Shown: positions 8,238 through 18,499, counted from the stretch's first letter. The stretch: 40,543 nt of DNA from Aequorivita sp. (GCA_024637015.1 JAGXGE010000039.1:1-40543); one strand, 5' to 3'. Made by a program: numbers and translations. Notes: generated from the sequence alone by a model not told the origin.

Positions 8238-9677
8238 TTAATCTGAATTGATAACAATTTCATCAAATTCATAAGTTCCATCAAAAGCTTCATCACCACT
8301 ACCCACATACTTTAAGGCGATATAAGCGCTTCCTTCAATACAATCAAGATCAACATTGCCTGAAGGGAACCAATTGCCAAAGGCATCACTGTCCTGCGTA
8401 ATGTAAGCTGCAGAAAGTATGTCCCAAGTGGCAGAAATAATATTATCGGGATTTCCATCCCAATCAGTTGATATAAATAATTCCAATGTACTTCCGTCCG
8501 CAAAACTATTTGAGGTTTTAAAGTTCAGCGTTTCGCCTTCTTGGGCATCAAAATTTATTTTGGGTGTGATGAGCCATGCTATGTTGCTGGAATCTCCAGA
8601 GTTGTAGGCTTGCATTCTGGCAGAGATCCCAAGAGATGGACTGCTGCCTGTTGAAGTGAAGGCTTCCCATTGTTCTGAACCAGCTTCAATATAATTAGTC
8701 CAACCGTTTCCAGAGATGGGATCGCCTGGAGATTGTGTTTCAAAAAAATCGCTAAAAAGTATATTAGTTCCCGTGGTTTCGGCAAGACCACAATCAATTT
8801 CGGCTGGATCGCAACGTTCTTCACTTTCAAAATGGATTGTAGAAGGATCACTGACGGTAATGTTGAAGTTTTCGCCATAGAAGTCGTAAGTCAAAATTGC
8901 ATCCATATACCCGCTTCCATCGGGGAGAAGTACCGCTTTAAAATCGGCATAGGTACTTGTGCTGAAGATTACAGAATATCCTGTGGCGCAACTTTCAAGT
9001 TTACGTTCTCCATCAAATTGATCGCCAGGCTCCGCAGCAAAAGTTTTGCGATTGTCACCCAATGCATCGTGGCGGTCAAATTGAACATCCGTTAAGCGCA
9101 CAAAAAGGTTGGTTTTATCATCAGAAAAATCTAGAATAGTAATGGGAAGTGCTTCTATACTTGCAACATCCACATCACGGATTAGAAAATCGAAGATAGC
9201 AGACTCTGCAATTTTATTGATATTTGTTCCATCTCGAATTCCAAGAGTTAAAACTCCACTATTAAAACCGACAGTCAAGCCATCAAGTTTTACATATACT
9301 CTTCTTCCAAATTCAAAAGAGGTAAAAAGCGGGTTCGCGTCAAGTAATATTTTCACACCGGTATTCGGGTTTGATGAACTGTTCTGAATAATTAGTTCTT
9401 CAAAAAAGTTTCCACCCTCATCACTGGAAATTACATAACCAGTAATGTATTTGTTGGTTTCTTCCAAAGTTAAAATTGCATCCGGATTTTCAGTATTCGT
9501 TTGTTCCTGTAGCAATAAACTTCTTAAAGATGAAATTTCAATAACGCTATTTGGATCAATATCGGGCGCAATAATTTCAGTATTTGGCACATCATAATCA
9601 TCGCTTTTCACGCAAGAAAGTATTGTTATTAAAGCGAAGAATAGCGTAAATGGTTTGTAAAATTTTCCTGTTTTCAT
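8238..9677 (-). CDS. DUF5689-type lipoprotein with C-terminal jelly-roll domain
   Basis: This 479-residue predicted surface or periplasmic lipoprotein has a lipobox, LITILSC, with Cys22. The N-terminal half (about 40-270, containing YITGYVISSDEGGNFFEELIIQ-type OB-like strands) resembles DUF5689. The C-terminal part (about 300-479, containing FSDFFE, NGWTNY, AWLITPKI and YEFDEIVI) looks like a choice-of-anchor/galactose-binding jelly roll. The start is the ATG at 9677; a GTG just before it would add one residue. It lies 18 bp downstream of a TonB receptor on the same strand and is presumably its partner. Function is inferred from that pairing: capture of a substrate at the cell surface. Confidence 0.85.
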   Translation of the reverse strand: MKTGKFYKPFTLFFALITILSCVKSDDYDVPNTEIIAPDIDPNSVIEISSLRSLLLQEQTNTENPDAILTLEETNKYITGYVISSDEGGNFFEELIIQNSSSNPNTGVKILLDANPLFTSFEFGRRVYVKLDGLTVGFNSGVLTLGIRDGTNINKIAESAIFDFLIRDVDVASIEALPITILDFSDDKTNLFVRLTDVQFDRHDALGDNRKTFAAEPGDQFDGERKLESCATGYSVIFSTSTYADFKAVLLPDGSGYMDAILTYDFYGENFNITVSDPSTIHFESEERCDPAEIDCGLAETTGTNILFSDFFETQSPGDPISGNGWTNYIEAGSEQWEAFTSTGSSPSLGISARMQAYNSGDSSNIAWLITPKINFDAQEGETLNFKTSNSFADGSTLELFISTDWDGNPDNIISATWDILSAAYITQDSDAFGNWFPSGNVDLDCIEGSAYIALKYVGSGDEAFDGTYEFDEIVINSD

Positions 9678-9695
9678 CACTCAAGTATTTAATTG

Positions 9696-12530
9696 TTAAA
9701 ATCTTACGTAAACATTTACGTAATAAGTGGCGCCGTAGCCAAAGAAATATCTGCTGCCAAAAATTGGCGTGTTTCTGTTCTGGTCTTCCTGTACTTTTTT
9801 ATAATCCGCCAATCTGGAATCTTCAAATCCACCCGTTTTGTAGTTTTGATCAAGGACATTGCTAACGGTGGCAAAAAACCCAACGTAATAACCTTTGATT
9901 CTCCACGATTTTCCACCAACAATATTTACGAGCATATATTCCCCGAAATCTTCTTGCTTTAAAAGGGTTTTGGCCACTTCGGGATCATAATCGCTATAAG
10001 TTTGGCCATCGCCGTCAAAAGTAAAAGCGTCTGATCTTCGCAACGTGCTCACATCGATATATGCGTTTGAAAAATAGTTGCCAGTAATTCCAACCCACCA
10101 AAAATCTGGGTCGCGATATTCAATACCAAATTGGTACGCTCTTTCGGGACCGCCGGCTACCTGATAGTTTTTCAGTTTTGTGGTTTTATCGCCGAAAGTA
10201 AGAATGTCGAAATCATCGCTCGTTAAATATTGACTTGGATTATTTGTGTAAACATTTTCGCCAAAAGCAGCCGCCGCTTTCAGTTTGAAGGTGGGGGTTA
10301 CTTGTGCTTCAACGCCCAATTCAGCACCAATTTTTCGAGTGTCGATTCCAGTAATCACCTCCTGCACAAAGGCATATCCGTCTTTATAACCTTGGGCAGA
10401 TTCAGTAAAGAAAAAATTAATATCCGTTTGGTTTTGGATTGTGTTGTAATATCCAGTAAGGCGAGCTTTTACTACTGGTGAACGGAAAATATAGCTCAAA
10501 TCCACATTCTGTATCTTTTCAGAATCAAGCCCAATGACTACTGCATTGCTCTGCCTTGAATTGCTGAAAGAGTTTCGAAGTGTAGGCGCTTTGGTGAAAT
10601 AGCCAGCATTAAAATCAACCAAATGTCTTCCTGTGATTTTATAAAGTACGCCAGCCTTACCTCCAAAATTGGTAAAACTCAGTTTTTCACTTTCTCCAAG
10701 CGAAAGATTTCCCGGAAAGTTTCCATTTTCGAAAAGACCGTTGCGTTGGTAACTGGTTTGCGAAGCAGTTGCAGCAAAATATAAATCTGTGCGACTATAT
10801 TTAAACTGCCCCTGTGCAAATCCTGAAATAACCGTTGCATTTAATTCATAATTATACTTATAGCGATCGCCTTCGGTTACAATTCGGTTTCTGTTTTGCA
10901 AATCGCTTTGGGCCACATCGCCTATAATTGTATTATTTATTCCTTCGGCAAAATAATCTATGTCCAAATAGCCTGTTCCGCCTAAAAGATCGTTTAGTTC
11001 TGCAAAGTTTTCGCTTTTTAAATTACGATAGCTTAAGTTTCCGTTTAGTGTAATATTTTCATTAATCTGGCTACTGAAAATTGTATTCGCCATTAATTGG
11101 ATATCGTCCTGTCTATCTTCTTGAATGGCATATATTGAATTTCCGCCATTGTTCTTTGCGATCCTATTGGCTTCGTAAAGCAAATTCCAATCTAATTGTC
11201 CGTTATTAATAAATTCTTGTTCTGCCAAATAAGCAAGCTCATAATCATAAGCCGTTGGACTTTCAAATCGAAGAAAATAACTGGGCAAACGTTGGTAATA
11301 ATTAGGGTATGGATTACGGGCACCACCAATATATGCCTGTTGGCCATCAACTTCAATCAAACGGGTTCCACCATAATCAATTCGGGTATTTCCAATTTTT
11401 CCAAACTGATAGCCCATGTTGGTATTCAAAGAAGTTTTATCGCTTATATTCCAAAAATGGTTGAGCATAATCACTGGTTCCTCCACGGTTTTCATTTTTG
11501 AATTCCGAACATCGCCATTTTGATAGCCCCAATTTGGATTGTAATCAATTCCTTTAAAATTTTCAACCTCATCAGTGATGGGAGCAGATTTTCCACGTTG
11601 GTTCGGCGTGTAAAATGCGGTAAAATTAAGGCTACTGTTTTCGCCGAAACTTTTCTCAACGGAAGTGAAAAAGGAATTGGCATCATAAATAGTTCCTTCC
11701 TGAAAACCACCTTCACCAAAACGTCGGGAAAGCAAAACTGAATAGGCCCACCCTTTTTTACTTTGCCCACTATTATAGGAACCCATCACACGGCCGCGAT
11801 AACTTCTGTTTGAAGTTGCATACGAAACCCTTCCTCCCTTCCGATACTGCGAAGCGCGCATAATAATATTTGTAGTTCCTGCAACATCTCCAAAAGTATA
11901 GTCATTGGCCTGCAAACCCATCGAAAACTCCTGGTTACGCTGCACATCGTTCAAGCCGCCCCAATCTGCCCATTGCGGACGGCCATCGTATTGCTTGTTC
12001 ATTTCTAGACCGTTGATAAGCACTTTCCCATTGGCATTATCAAAACCGCGGGGATTGAAAAAAGTAGTGCTGAAATCATAGGCCGCTGCTCTCAAAAAAA
12101 CATCATCGGAGGCTTGCAAAAGACCAGAAACATTATAGGATGTTCCATCATCATCATTCAATTCATTATCTGAAAGGCTGATAACGCCTATTTGCTGCTC
12201 CACTTCGCGTAGATCAATCTCCATTAAAATAGGGTCCAAATTAATTGGAGCATCGTTCCTTATAATTATTGGTAGCTTTAAAGTTATATAGCCTACTTTT
12301 GAAATTATAAGTATTTGTTGTCCCTGCGGAAGATTTTCCTGAAGGAAATAAAATTCGCCCAAAGCGTTAGTTACGGTATTGAAGATACTTGCCTGAATGT
12401 TTATTTCAACATCCGGAATGGGCTCATAGGAATTGGTTTCCAGTACCCGCCCTTTCACAATGGCCTCTTGGGCAAATGAAGATATTCCGCCCAAAAAAAC
12501 CACACAACCGATAAAAATGAAGCATTTCAT
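9696..12530 (-). CDS. TonB-dependent outer-membrane receptor
   Basis: This 944-residue receptor has a signal peptide (about 1-20, ending SSFAQ) and a carboxypeptidase-regulatory-like domain (about 24-105; VKGRVLETNSYEPIPDVEI). A plug domain follows (about 130-230; FNPRGFDNANGKVLINGLEMN read in part), and then a long beta-barrel ending in VNVYVRF with the expected C-terminal Phe. Such receptors import bulky substrates across the outer membrane using TonB energy. It leads an operon with the DUF5689 lipoprotein and is divergent, across a 103-bp gap, from an exported EEP-family nuclease/phosphatase. That grouping suggests scavenging of a phosphorylated or nucleic-acid-derived nutrient. The substrate is not visible in the sequence. 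Confidence 0.93.
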   Translation of the reverse strand: MKCFIFIGCVVFLGGISSFAQEAIVKGRVLETNSYEPIPDVEINIQASIFNTVTNALGEFYFLQENLPQGQQILIISKVGYITLKLPIIIRNDAPINLDPILMEIDLREVEQQIGVISLSDNELNDDDGTSYNVSGLLQASDDVFLRAAAYDFSTTFFNPRGFDNANGKVLINGLEMNKQYDGRPQWADWGGLNDVQRNQEFSMGLQANDYTFGDVAGTTNIIMRASQYRKGGRVSYATSNRSYRGRVMGSYNSGQSKKGWAYSVLLSRRFGEGGFQEGTIYDANSFFTSVEKSFGENSSLNFTAFYTPNQRGKSAPITDEVENFKGIDYNPNWGYQNGDVRNSKMKTVEEPVIMLNHFWNISDKTSLNTNMGYQFGKIGNTRIDYGGTRLIEVDGQQAYIGGARNPYPNYYQRLPSYFLRFESPTAYDYELAYLAEQEFINNGQLDWNLLYEANRIAKNNGGNSIYAIQEDRQDDIQLMANTIFSSQINENITLNGNLSYRNLKSENFAELNDLLGGTGYLDIDYFAEGINNTIIGDVAQSDLQNRNRIVTEGDRYKYNYELNATVISGFAQGQFKYSRTDLYFAATASQTSYQRNGLFENGNFPGNLSLGESEKLSFTNFGGKAGVLYKITGRHLVDFNAGYFTKAPTLRNSFSNSRQSNAVVIGLDSEKIQNVDLSYIFRSPVVKARLTGYYNTIQNQTDINFFFTESAQGYKDGYAFVQEVITGIDTRKIGAELGVEAQVTPTFKLKAAAAFGENVYTNNPSQYLTSDDFDILTFGDKTTKLKNYQVAGGPERAYQFGIEYRDPDFWWVGITGNYFSNAYIDVSTLRRSDAFTFDGDGQTYSDYDPEVAKTLLKQEDFGEYMLVNIVGGKSWRIKGYYVGFFATVSNVLDQNYKTGGFEDSRLADYKKVQEDQNRNTPIFGSRYFFGYGATYYVNVYVRF

Positions 12531-12633
12531 CTTTAAATGTAATTTTAATATTGGGGAGATTTTTCTGGGAAGAGTATAAATTTAATAAAAAAATTATTAT
12601 ATATGTAATAAAATTGTTAACTTTTTACTTTAT

Positions 12634-13710
12634 ATGTTTTATTTGATGGTGAGAAAGCTTTTTCGATATCCTGTTTTTTTGTGTTTATTCTATATTACCT
12701 TTTCATTTTCCCAAACAGAAAAAGAGTATAAAATAAACACGATTGCTTTTTACAACCTAGAAAATTTATTTGACTACGATGATGACCCAATCACTTTTGA
12801 CGATGACCGCACGCCTGAAGGAAAAGATCATTGGACGCAGGAAATTTACCAGGCGAAGTTGGCCAATATGGCAAAAGTTATTTCTGAAATCGGGGAGGAT
12901 GTTACTGGAAATCCGCCTGTAATTATTGGAGTAAGCGAAATAGAAAACCGCCGTGTGCTGGAAGATTTGCTAAACCAAAAACCTTTGGTAAATAAAGACT
13001 ACGGCATTGTGCATTTTGATAGCCCAGACAGGCGAGGCATAGACGTAGCCTTACTTTATCAGAAAAAATTATTTACACCTATCTCCTCCAAAGCTTATGA
13101 ATTGTTCTTGTATAATGACAACGACCGAACAAAGCGCGTTTATACCAGAGACCAACTTTTGGTAAGCGGAATGCTTGATGGTGAAAAAATACATATAATT
13201 GTTAACCATTGGCCTTCCCGAAGTGGTGGGGAAGAAAGAAGCCGTCCAAAGCGTATAAAAGCCGCACAACTCAATAAACACATAATAGATTCATTGTTCA
13301 GCGAAGATCCGTATGCAAAAATTATAACTATGGGCGATTTGAATGACGACCCAATAAACCCTAGTGTAAAGGATATATTGAAAACAAAAAGCGAAAAAGA
13401 AGATTTAAAGCTAAAGGAGCTATACAATCCAATGGAGGATATGTACAAAAAGGGAATGGGCACATTAGCATATCGCGATGCTTGGAATCTTTTTGACCAA
13501 ATAATAATGTCAACCGAACTGACCAAAAAGGATTATTCTTCCTATCGTTTTTACAAAGCGGGAATTTTCAACAAAACTTATTTGACAACCCCACGTGGAC
13601 AATATAAAGGATACCCTTTCCGAAGTTTTGTGAATGGCTTTACGGGTGGTTATAGCGATCATTTTCCCGTTTATATCTATCTTATCAAGGAAAAAATTTC
13701 CAGAAATTAA
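12634..13710 (+). CDS. Exported endonuclease/exonuclease/phosphatase family protein
   Basis: The 358 residues begin with a hydrophobic signal peptide (FLCLFYITFSFSQ). The same EEP landmarks as in the gene at 1482 follow: AFYNLENLFD, GVSEIENR, RRGIDVALLY, NHWPSRSGG, TMGDLNDDP and SDHFPVYIY. The metal-binding Glu, Asp/Asn and terminal Asp-His pair are all present, so the enzyme should be active in the periplasm or outside the cell. The start at 12634 is the first ATG; a second ATG at 12646 (MVRKLF) is equally plausible, and the first overlaps a TATGTTTT that resembles a -7 box. It faces the TonB receptor operon and converges with the next gene, with only 3 bp between the stop codons. Confidence 0.88.
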   Translation: MFYLMVRKLFRYPVFLCLFYITFSFSQTEKEYKINTIAFYNLENLFDYDDDPITFDDDRTPEGKDHWTQEIYQAKLANMAKVISEIGEDVTGNPPVIIGVSEIENRRVLEDLLNQKPLVNKDYGIVHFDSPDRRGIDVALLYQKKLFTPISSKAYELFLYNDNDRTKRVYTRDQLLVSGMLDGEKIHIIVNHWPSRSGGEERSRPKRIKAAQLNKHIIDSLFSEDPYAKIITMGDLNDDPINPSVKDILKTKSEKEDLKLKELYNPMEDMYKKGMGTLAYRDAWNLFDQIIMSTELTKKDYSSYRFYKAGIFNKTYLTTPRGQYKGYPFRSFVNGFTGGYSDHFPVYIYLIKEKISRN

Positions 13711-13713
13711 ATT

Positions 13714-14160
13714 TTAAAGTTGAAACCACTGGCTCCACGGGATTCTACTAAGCATTAAAACCAAAGCAATGGTGTAGAATATTGCCAAAGTCTTAAATTT
13801 TCCACTGGAAAGCAGTTTCTTTTTGTGTTTTGAATATCCGATCGTAATAAAAATTACCGTCAAAATCATAACCATTGGGTGTTCCACTGCGTAAAGACGG
13901 GCTTCTGAATCTTTCATTACTGCACCCATTCCAGAATTGGTAATATTTTGCAATCCCAATGGGGAAACAAAATATAAAATTAGCCCTATCAATACCTGAA
14001 TGTGTGTAACAATAAGTGCGAAAAGGGAGATTCTAAAATCTTTTGCCCCATATTCTCTTTTTGAGAAAAAACCCACAAGGGCATTCAATGTTGCCAATAC
14101 TACAACAAGAAGCACTAAATAAGCCCAATAGGAATGTATAAATTGAATAGTTGTGTACAT
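13714..14160 (-). CDS. Four-helix integral membrane protein, cytochrome-b-like
   Basis: This 148-residue protein has four predicted transmembrane helices (about 10-30, 43-65, 93-112 and 122-140). Each of the first three carries a histidine near a membrane face (HSYWAY, THIQVLIG, EHPMVM). That pattern is compatible with heme binding, and homologues in Flavobacteriaceae are often labelled cytochrome B-like. I recognise no catalytic motif. It converges on the exported EEP gene and follows the large TonB receptor on the same strand, but the terminator at 14206-14238 separates it from that receptor. Confidence 0.7.
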   Translation of the reverse strand: MYTTIQFIHSYWAYLVLLVVVLATLNALVGFFSKREYGAKDFRISLFALIVTHIQVLIGLILYFVSPLGLQNITNSGMGAVMKDSEARLYAVEHPMVMILTVIFITIGYSKHKKKLLSSGKFKTLAIFYTIALVLMLSRIPWSQWFQL

Positions 14161-14205
14161 ATGTATTTTTTTAAATGTCCTTCAAAGATAGGTTATTTAT
14201 ATAAA

Positions 14206-14238
14206 AAGAAGTCCTGGAATATTCTTCCAGGACTTCTT
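14206..14238 (-). terminator. Intrinsic terminator after TonB receptor
   Basis: A perfect 14-bp stem: AAGAAGTCCTGGAA (14206-14219) pairs with TTCCAGGACTTCTT (14225-14238) around a 5-nt loop. On the minus strand a T run follows it. It sits 22 bp past the receptor stop. Confidence 0.9.
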
Positions 14239-14259
14239 AGTTAATTTAAAATTTAATGC

Positions 14260-17067
14260 TTAGAAATTAAAACGGACGCTGGTATTCCAAGTAGTTCCAA
14301 AACCAAAGAAAACACGGTTTCGGGTTGAAATTCCATCATACGTAGTATCTCCATCGCCAGCAAATATATTGGTTTCAGACTCTGAAATATATGTTTCATT
14401 TAAAACGTTATTAACGTTTAAACGGAAAACCAAATCCTGATTATTGATAAAAGGTACGCTCCACGATAAGCCCGCATCCAACAATCCATAACTTGGAAGT
14501 TCCAAAGATCCATCATTATCGGCAGTTGCAAAATCTGTGGCGTTTATTGAAGCGTAAAGATTGTCTGCAAAACGATAGTTGGCATCAACTTTTAGATTTT
14601 CCAAAATATGAACAGCTGTACCCAAGCTAGCCGTAAATTGTGCTGCATCACCTACTTTAATGTCATCCAAATACAATGTGCCAACACTCTCTTGTCCGTT
14701 CACAATAATAGGTTGGTTGCTTTCATCAAAAAAAGATGCCGAAACGTCACCTTTATAGCGCCAGTCTCCATATGAAACCATACCCATAAATTCAAGTACG
14801 CTATTTACACGAGCAGTAAAATCAAATTCAGCACCCATATGCACTTGCTTTATGCCCTGAAGGTTAGCAGTTCCACGAACATCATCTCCTGTATCATCTG
14901 GAGTATTGTTTACATCTATATTCTGTGAAATGCTTGAAAATCTATCAGCCCAACTTGTGCGATACAAATTAAGGTTTGCACGGAAACCTCTTGTTCTAAA
15001 TCCGTATCCAATTTCAGTTCCAATAATTTTTTCGTTTTTAAGATCAGTATTCACCTCATTGGAAACAAAGCTTGGGAAAACTGCATCAAATAACGGTTGT
15101 TTTGAATAGTAACCAGCATTCGCAAAGATGTTGCTTTTTTCATCAATATTAAAGTTAACTCCTCCTTTCACATTTCCTCCCAAGATATTTTCAACATCTG
15201 ACTCTTGTTCTGGATCTGAATCCAAATAGTTGAAATAATCGATTCTCTGGAATCCTTGATTTGAAACCGCACCTTGGATAAACGCAGAAATAGCATCTTG
15301 TGAATATTCCAATTGCCCAAAAGCTCCAAGCCAACTTACTTTACCGTCATTGTAATAATCAATTTTTTCTTCGTCATCTATACTTTTGAAAACGTTAAGT
15401 GTATTACCAACGGTAGGCTTATAGGTTTCATTTAAAAACCTGTAAGGGTTATTTATGTTATCGCTGTCTACATATGTATCACCACCTAAAAGATCTACCA
15501 GTCTTCTATAGTGATACCCTGTGTAGGAACGTAAATCAACTCCTAGATCCACTGTTAATGATTCGCTCAATTTTGTTTCGAAGCTAGATATTAAACCAAA
15601 CCAGTTGTGTGAGTTTACGGAAGATCTTTGTGAGATACCATTTTGCGGGCCTCTTACAAAACCATTATCATCAACAAAAGAAGAGCTGCTGCTGTTTCCA
15701 TTTACAAAAGCACCTTGAAAGGCACCACCACCGCCTGTATATCCTTGTCTCGGGCCGCCAAAATCTGGAATGTTGGCTCCGTTGTTCCATGCAACAATGT
15801 CATCAACCCTAATGATACCGTTCTCATTTTTGAAAACACTCGAAAAAGATTGTTGTCCGTTAATTCTACCTATTGACCCAATAGATCCACCACGACCAAA
15901 GGAGGCGTATGCAGAAGTACTAAGTTTTGATTTTTCACCAATAATCCAATCCCAGTTTAAGGATGCCAATGGTTTGTGATAAAAGTTTCCCCCAAAGGTA
16001 AATTCCTGACCATTGCGTATACCCCAATCACTATTGTATTTAATACGTGGTTCCCCATCTTTGCCATATTTTATGTATTCATCCAACGATGGCGCAAAAC
16101 CACGTTGATTGTGTTGCTGCGGTGCTCCAGTAAGCGTAAATTCAAATTGGTGTTTGTCACTTGGTTTGAAACCAACTCCAATATAATAGTTGTAGCCTTC
16201 AAACTTGGTACCATCTACATATCCATTCCCTTCAGTTCTACTTACCAAGAAAGAGCCAGACCAGCCGTTTTCTGAAAGACCTGTTGAATAAGAGACTACA
16301 TTTTTTAAATAATTATCATTCCCAACACTTCCTGAAAAAAATCCGCCTTGCTTTCTATCAGCACTGCGCGTTACAACATTTATGGTTCCACCAACAGAAG
16401 AAACCGTAAGTTTTGAAGAACCTAAACCTCGCTGTACTTGAATAGCAGAGGCAACATCCGAAAGACCAGCCCAGTTACTCCAATACACAACTCCATTTTC
16501 CATATCATTAACTGGAATACCATTAATAAGGACAGCAGAGTTTTGAGTGTCGAAACCACGAATGTTTATACGTGCATCTCCATATCCACCTCCTTGCTTG
16601 GTAGCATAAATAGAAGGAGTATTATTTAAAATTTCAGGAAATTCCTGTGATCCAAGTTTTTCTTGAATTTCTGCAGCACGAATGGTTGAAACAGCAACCG
16701 GAGTTTGACGATCCTTTGCTATATCAACTACTCCAGAGGCAGTAATAACAACTTCCTGCAATGCATTTGCATCAGGCAATAAGACAATTTCCCCCATTTC
16801 AAGGGCATTGTTTTGTAAAGTGTAAGAAACTGTTTTAGTCTCATAACCAACGAATGAAATTGAAACATTACCAGAATTTTTAAGAGCCTTCAAGGTAAAA
16901 TTTCCATCAAAATCGGTGATTGCACCATTTGAAGTGCCAGCTTCTATAACATTGGCACCTGCCAAAGGCATTTGGGATTCCGAATCAATTACTGTTCCAG
17001 TAACCGTTCCTTGTGCAAAGGCAGAAAACCCGCTTAATAATAAAATAAGAAGTAATAATTTTCTCAT
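14260..17067 (-). CDS. TonB-dependent outer-membrane receptor (second)
   Basis: This 935-residue receptor has a signal peptide (1-18, ending SAFAQ) and a carboxypeptidase-regulatory-like domain (about 20-105; VTGTVIDSESQMPLAGANV). A well-formed plug follows (about 115-235, with EVVITASG, INIRGFDTQNSAVLING and GGTINVVT), and then a long barrel ending in NTSVRFNF. It has its own promoter and terminator and no lipoprotein partner next to it, so it is not a SusC/SusD pair. The substrate is unknown. It is not closely similar to the receptor at 9696 beyond the shared architecture. Confidence 0.94.
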   Translation of the reverse strand: MRKLLLLILLLSGFSAFAQGTVTGTVIDSESQMPLAGANVIEAGTSNGAITDFDGNFTLKALKNSGNVSISFVGYETKTVSYTLQNNALEMGEIVLLPDANALQEVVITASGVVDIAKDRQTPVAVSTIRAAEIQEKLGSQEFPEILNNTPSIYATKQGGGYGDARINIRGFDTQNSAVLINGIPVNDMENGVVYWSNWAGLSDVASAIQVQRGLGSSKLTVSSVGGTINVVTRSADRKQGGFFSGSVGNDNYLKNVVSYSTGLSENGWSGSFLVSRTEGNGYVDGTKFEGYNYYIGVGFKPSDKHQFEFTLTGAPQQHNQRGFAPSLDEYIKYGKDGEPRIKYNSDWGIRNGQEFTFGGNFYHKPLASLNWDWIIGEKSKLSTSAYASFGRGGSIGSIGRINGQQSFSSVFKNENGIIRVDDIVAWNNGANIPDFGGPRQGYTGGGGAFQGAFVNGNSSSSSFVDDNGFVRGPQNGISQRSSVNSHNWFGLISSFETKLSESLTVDLGVDLRSYTGYHYRRLVDLLGGDTYVDSDNINNPYRFLNETYKPTVGNTLNVFKSIDDEEKIDYYNDGKVSWLGAFGQLEYSQDAISAFIQGAVSNQGFQRIDYFNYLDSDPEQESDVENILGGNVKGGVNFNIDEKSNIFANAGYYSKQPLFDAVFPSFVSNEVNTDLKNEKIIGTEIGYGFRTRGFRANLNLYRTSWADRFSSISQNIDVNNTPDDTGDDVRGTANLQGIKQVHMGAEFDFTARVNSVLEFMGMVSYGDWRYKGDVSASFFDESNQPIIVNGQESVGTLYLDDIKVGDAAQFTASLGTAVHILENLKVDANYRFADNLYASINATDFATADNDGSLELPSYGLLDAGLSWSVPFINNQDLVFRLNVNNVLNETYISESETNIFAGDGDTTYDGISTRNRVFFGFGTTWNTSVRFNF

Positions 17068-17095
17068 GAGTTTGAGTTTTGGTTTTAAATTTCGG

Positions 17096-17127
17096 CAAAT
17101 TTACAATCTTAAATAACCTCAAACCAA
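17096..17127 (-). promoter_or_regulatory. Bacteroidetes-type promoter of the second TonB receptor
   Basis: On the minus strand, TTG (17127-17125) is followed after 21 bases by TAAATTTG (17103-17096). This fits the Bacteroidetes primary sigma factor pattern TTG-N19-21-TAnnTTTG. The -7 box ends 28 bp before the receptor ATG, which leaves a short leader. It is the best promoter match found in the window. Confidence 0.6.
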
Positions 17128-17252
17128 CAAAATTGGTTAAGAAATCTTTAAGAGAAATAATTGAGAATAAAATTAAAATTTAATGCTTAAACACCTGATT
17201 TTGTTAGAGTTATTTAATAACAAGGTTATTAACATATTAAGCTAAGGTAAAA

Positions 17253-18476
17253 TTAAAAGGAGATACAGTCCAATTTATCCTTCATTGGAAGCAGATTTGC
17301 GAAATATTGTTCGTGTAATGCTTTGGGAAGTGGCTGCGAAAATGGAGTGTCTTCTTTAAATGGATCTACTTCTTTTCCGTTTTTCCAAAAACGATAACAA
17401 ACGTGAGGGCCGCTGGTATTTCCAGTCATCCCTATCCAGCCAATTAGGTCGCCCTGGCTCACATGCTGTCCAACTTTTACGTTTCTGGATTTCATGTGAA
17501 GATATTGGGTTTCGTAAGTGCCATTATGTTTAATTTTTACATAATTACCATTACCGCCTCTTCTTTCAGATTTTGTTACAACACCATCAGCCGTAGCCAA
17601 AATGGGCGTTCCTATTGGGGCCGCAAAATCAGTTCCGCGATGCGGACGAAGTTTGAAGCCATAATATTTTATTCGTCTATTAGGATTGTAACGTGAAGAT
17701 ATTCTACTGAATTTTACGGGGGCCTTTAAAAAAGCACGTTTTAAATTGTTGGCCAATTCATCATAATAGCCAGAAACCTTTTCCAAGGAATCTGAAGAGA
17801 ACTTAAACGCATAAAGCGGTTTGCCACGATGTTCAAAATAGGCAGCCTTTATTTCTTTAAGTCCTCCAGGAATGGTATCATCAATAAACTTTTCAGTATA
17901 GATAACTTTAAAACGATCGCCGGGCTGAAGTTTAAAAAAGTTGATGGTCCATGCGTATATATTCGCCAGTTGGTCCGTCATATATGGGCTTAAATTCTGT
18001 TCTTCCATAGTTGCGGATAGCGAACTGGTTATTATTCCAGACGCTTCGCGTTCTTCATAGCGAACTGGTTTTTGACTGTTGTATATAGAAAGAGTATCCC
18101 TAAAATCCACTACGGCATAGTCCACCGTGTTGGTTTCATAGATAAAAACCTGAGTTTTGTTTAGCGAATCTTTGGAAGTGAGCAGTACATAAGGCTTTCC
18201 CACTACTATTTTGCGCACGTCAAAACTATCACGGAATTTGGTGGCCACTTCCATTATTTTTTCCTGTGAAACTCCGTTTGCAAAAAGAATATCACCAAAA
18301 GTATCGCCCTTTCGAATAGTATCCCTTATTACCTTAAAATCATTGAGAATATAACCATACTGTTCTATAATTGGTTCTGTTACAACCTCCTTTGTCGCGG
18401 CTATTTCGTCTTTTTTATTTTCACAAGCTGTACTAAGCAGGATAAGTGTTAATGTGGCTAAAATTAAATTCTTCAA
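17253..18476 (-). CDS. M23 family peptidoglycan endopeptidase lipoprotein
   Basis: This 407-residue predicted lipoprotein (STAC, Cys18) has an N-terminal OapA/LysM-like region (about 40-110; IRKGDTFGDILFANGV) and a C-terminal M23 domain (about 270-385). Zinc ligands are visible: the His and Asp of PHRGTDF, the final His of the YLHM motif and the His of GPHVCYRF. It should cleave cross-links in the cell wall from the periplasm. The frame begins at a TTG (18476), because no ATG precedes the signal sequence. It lies 23 bp after the DUF3108 gene and is probably co-transcribed with it. Confidence 0.88.
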   Translation of the reverse strand: MKNLILATLTLILLSTACENKKDEIAATKEVVTEPIIEQYGYILNDFKVIRDTIRKGDTFGDILFANGVSQEKIMEVATKFRDSFDVRKIVVGKPYVLLTSKDSLNKTQVFIYETNTVDYAVVDFRDTLSIYNSQKPVRYEEREASGIITSSLSATMEEQNLSPYMTDQLANIYAWTINFFKLQPGDRFKVIYTEKFIDDTIPGGLKEIKAAYFEHRGKPLYAFKFSSDSLEKVSGYYDELANNLKRAFLKAPVKFSRISSRYNPNRRIKYYGFKLRPHRGTDFAAPIGTPILATADGVVTKSERRGGNGNYVKIKHNGTYETQYLHMKSRNVKVGQHVSQGDLIGWIGMTGNTSGPHVCYRFWKNGKEVDPFKEDTPFSQPLPKALHEQYFANLLPMKDKLDCISF

Positions 18477-18499
18477 TGGGGGAGTTTTTGGTATTATAT

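Noticed and set aside
14260-17067. SusC/SusD polysaccharide utilisation locus
   Set aside because: No SusD-like lipoprotein and no glycoside hydrolase lie beside either TonB receptor.
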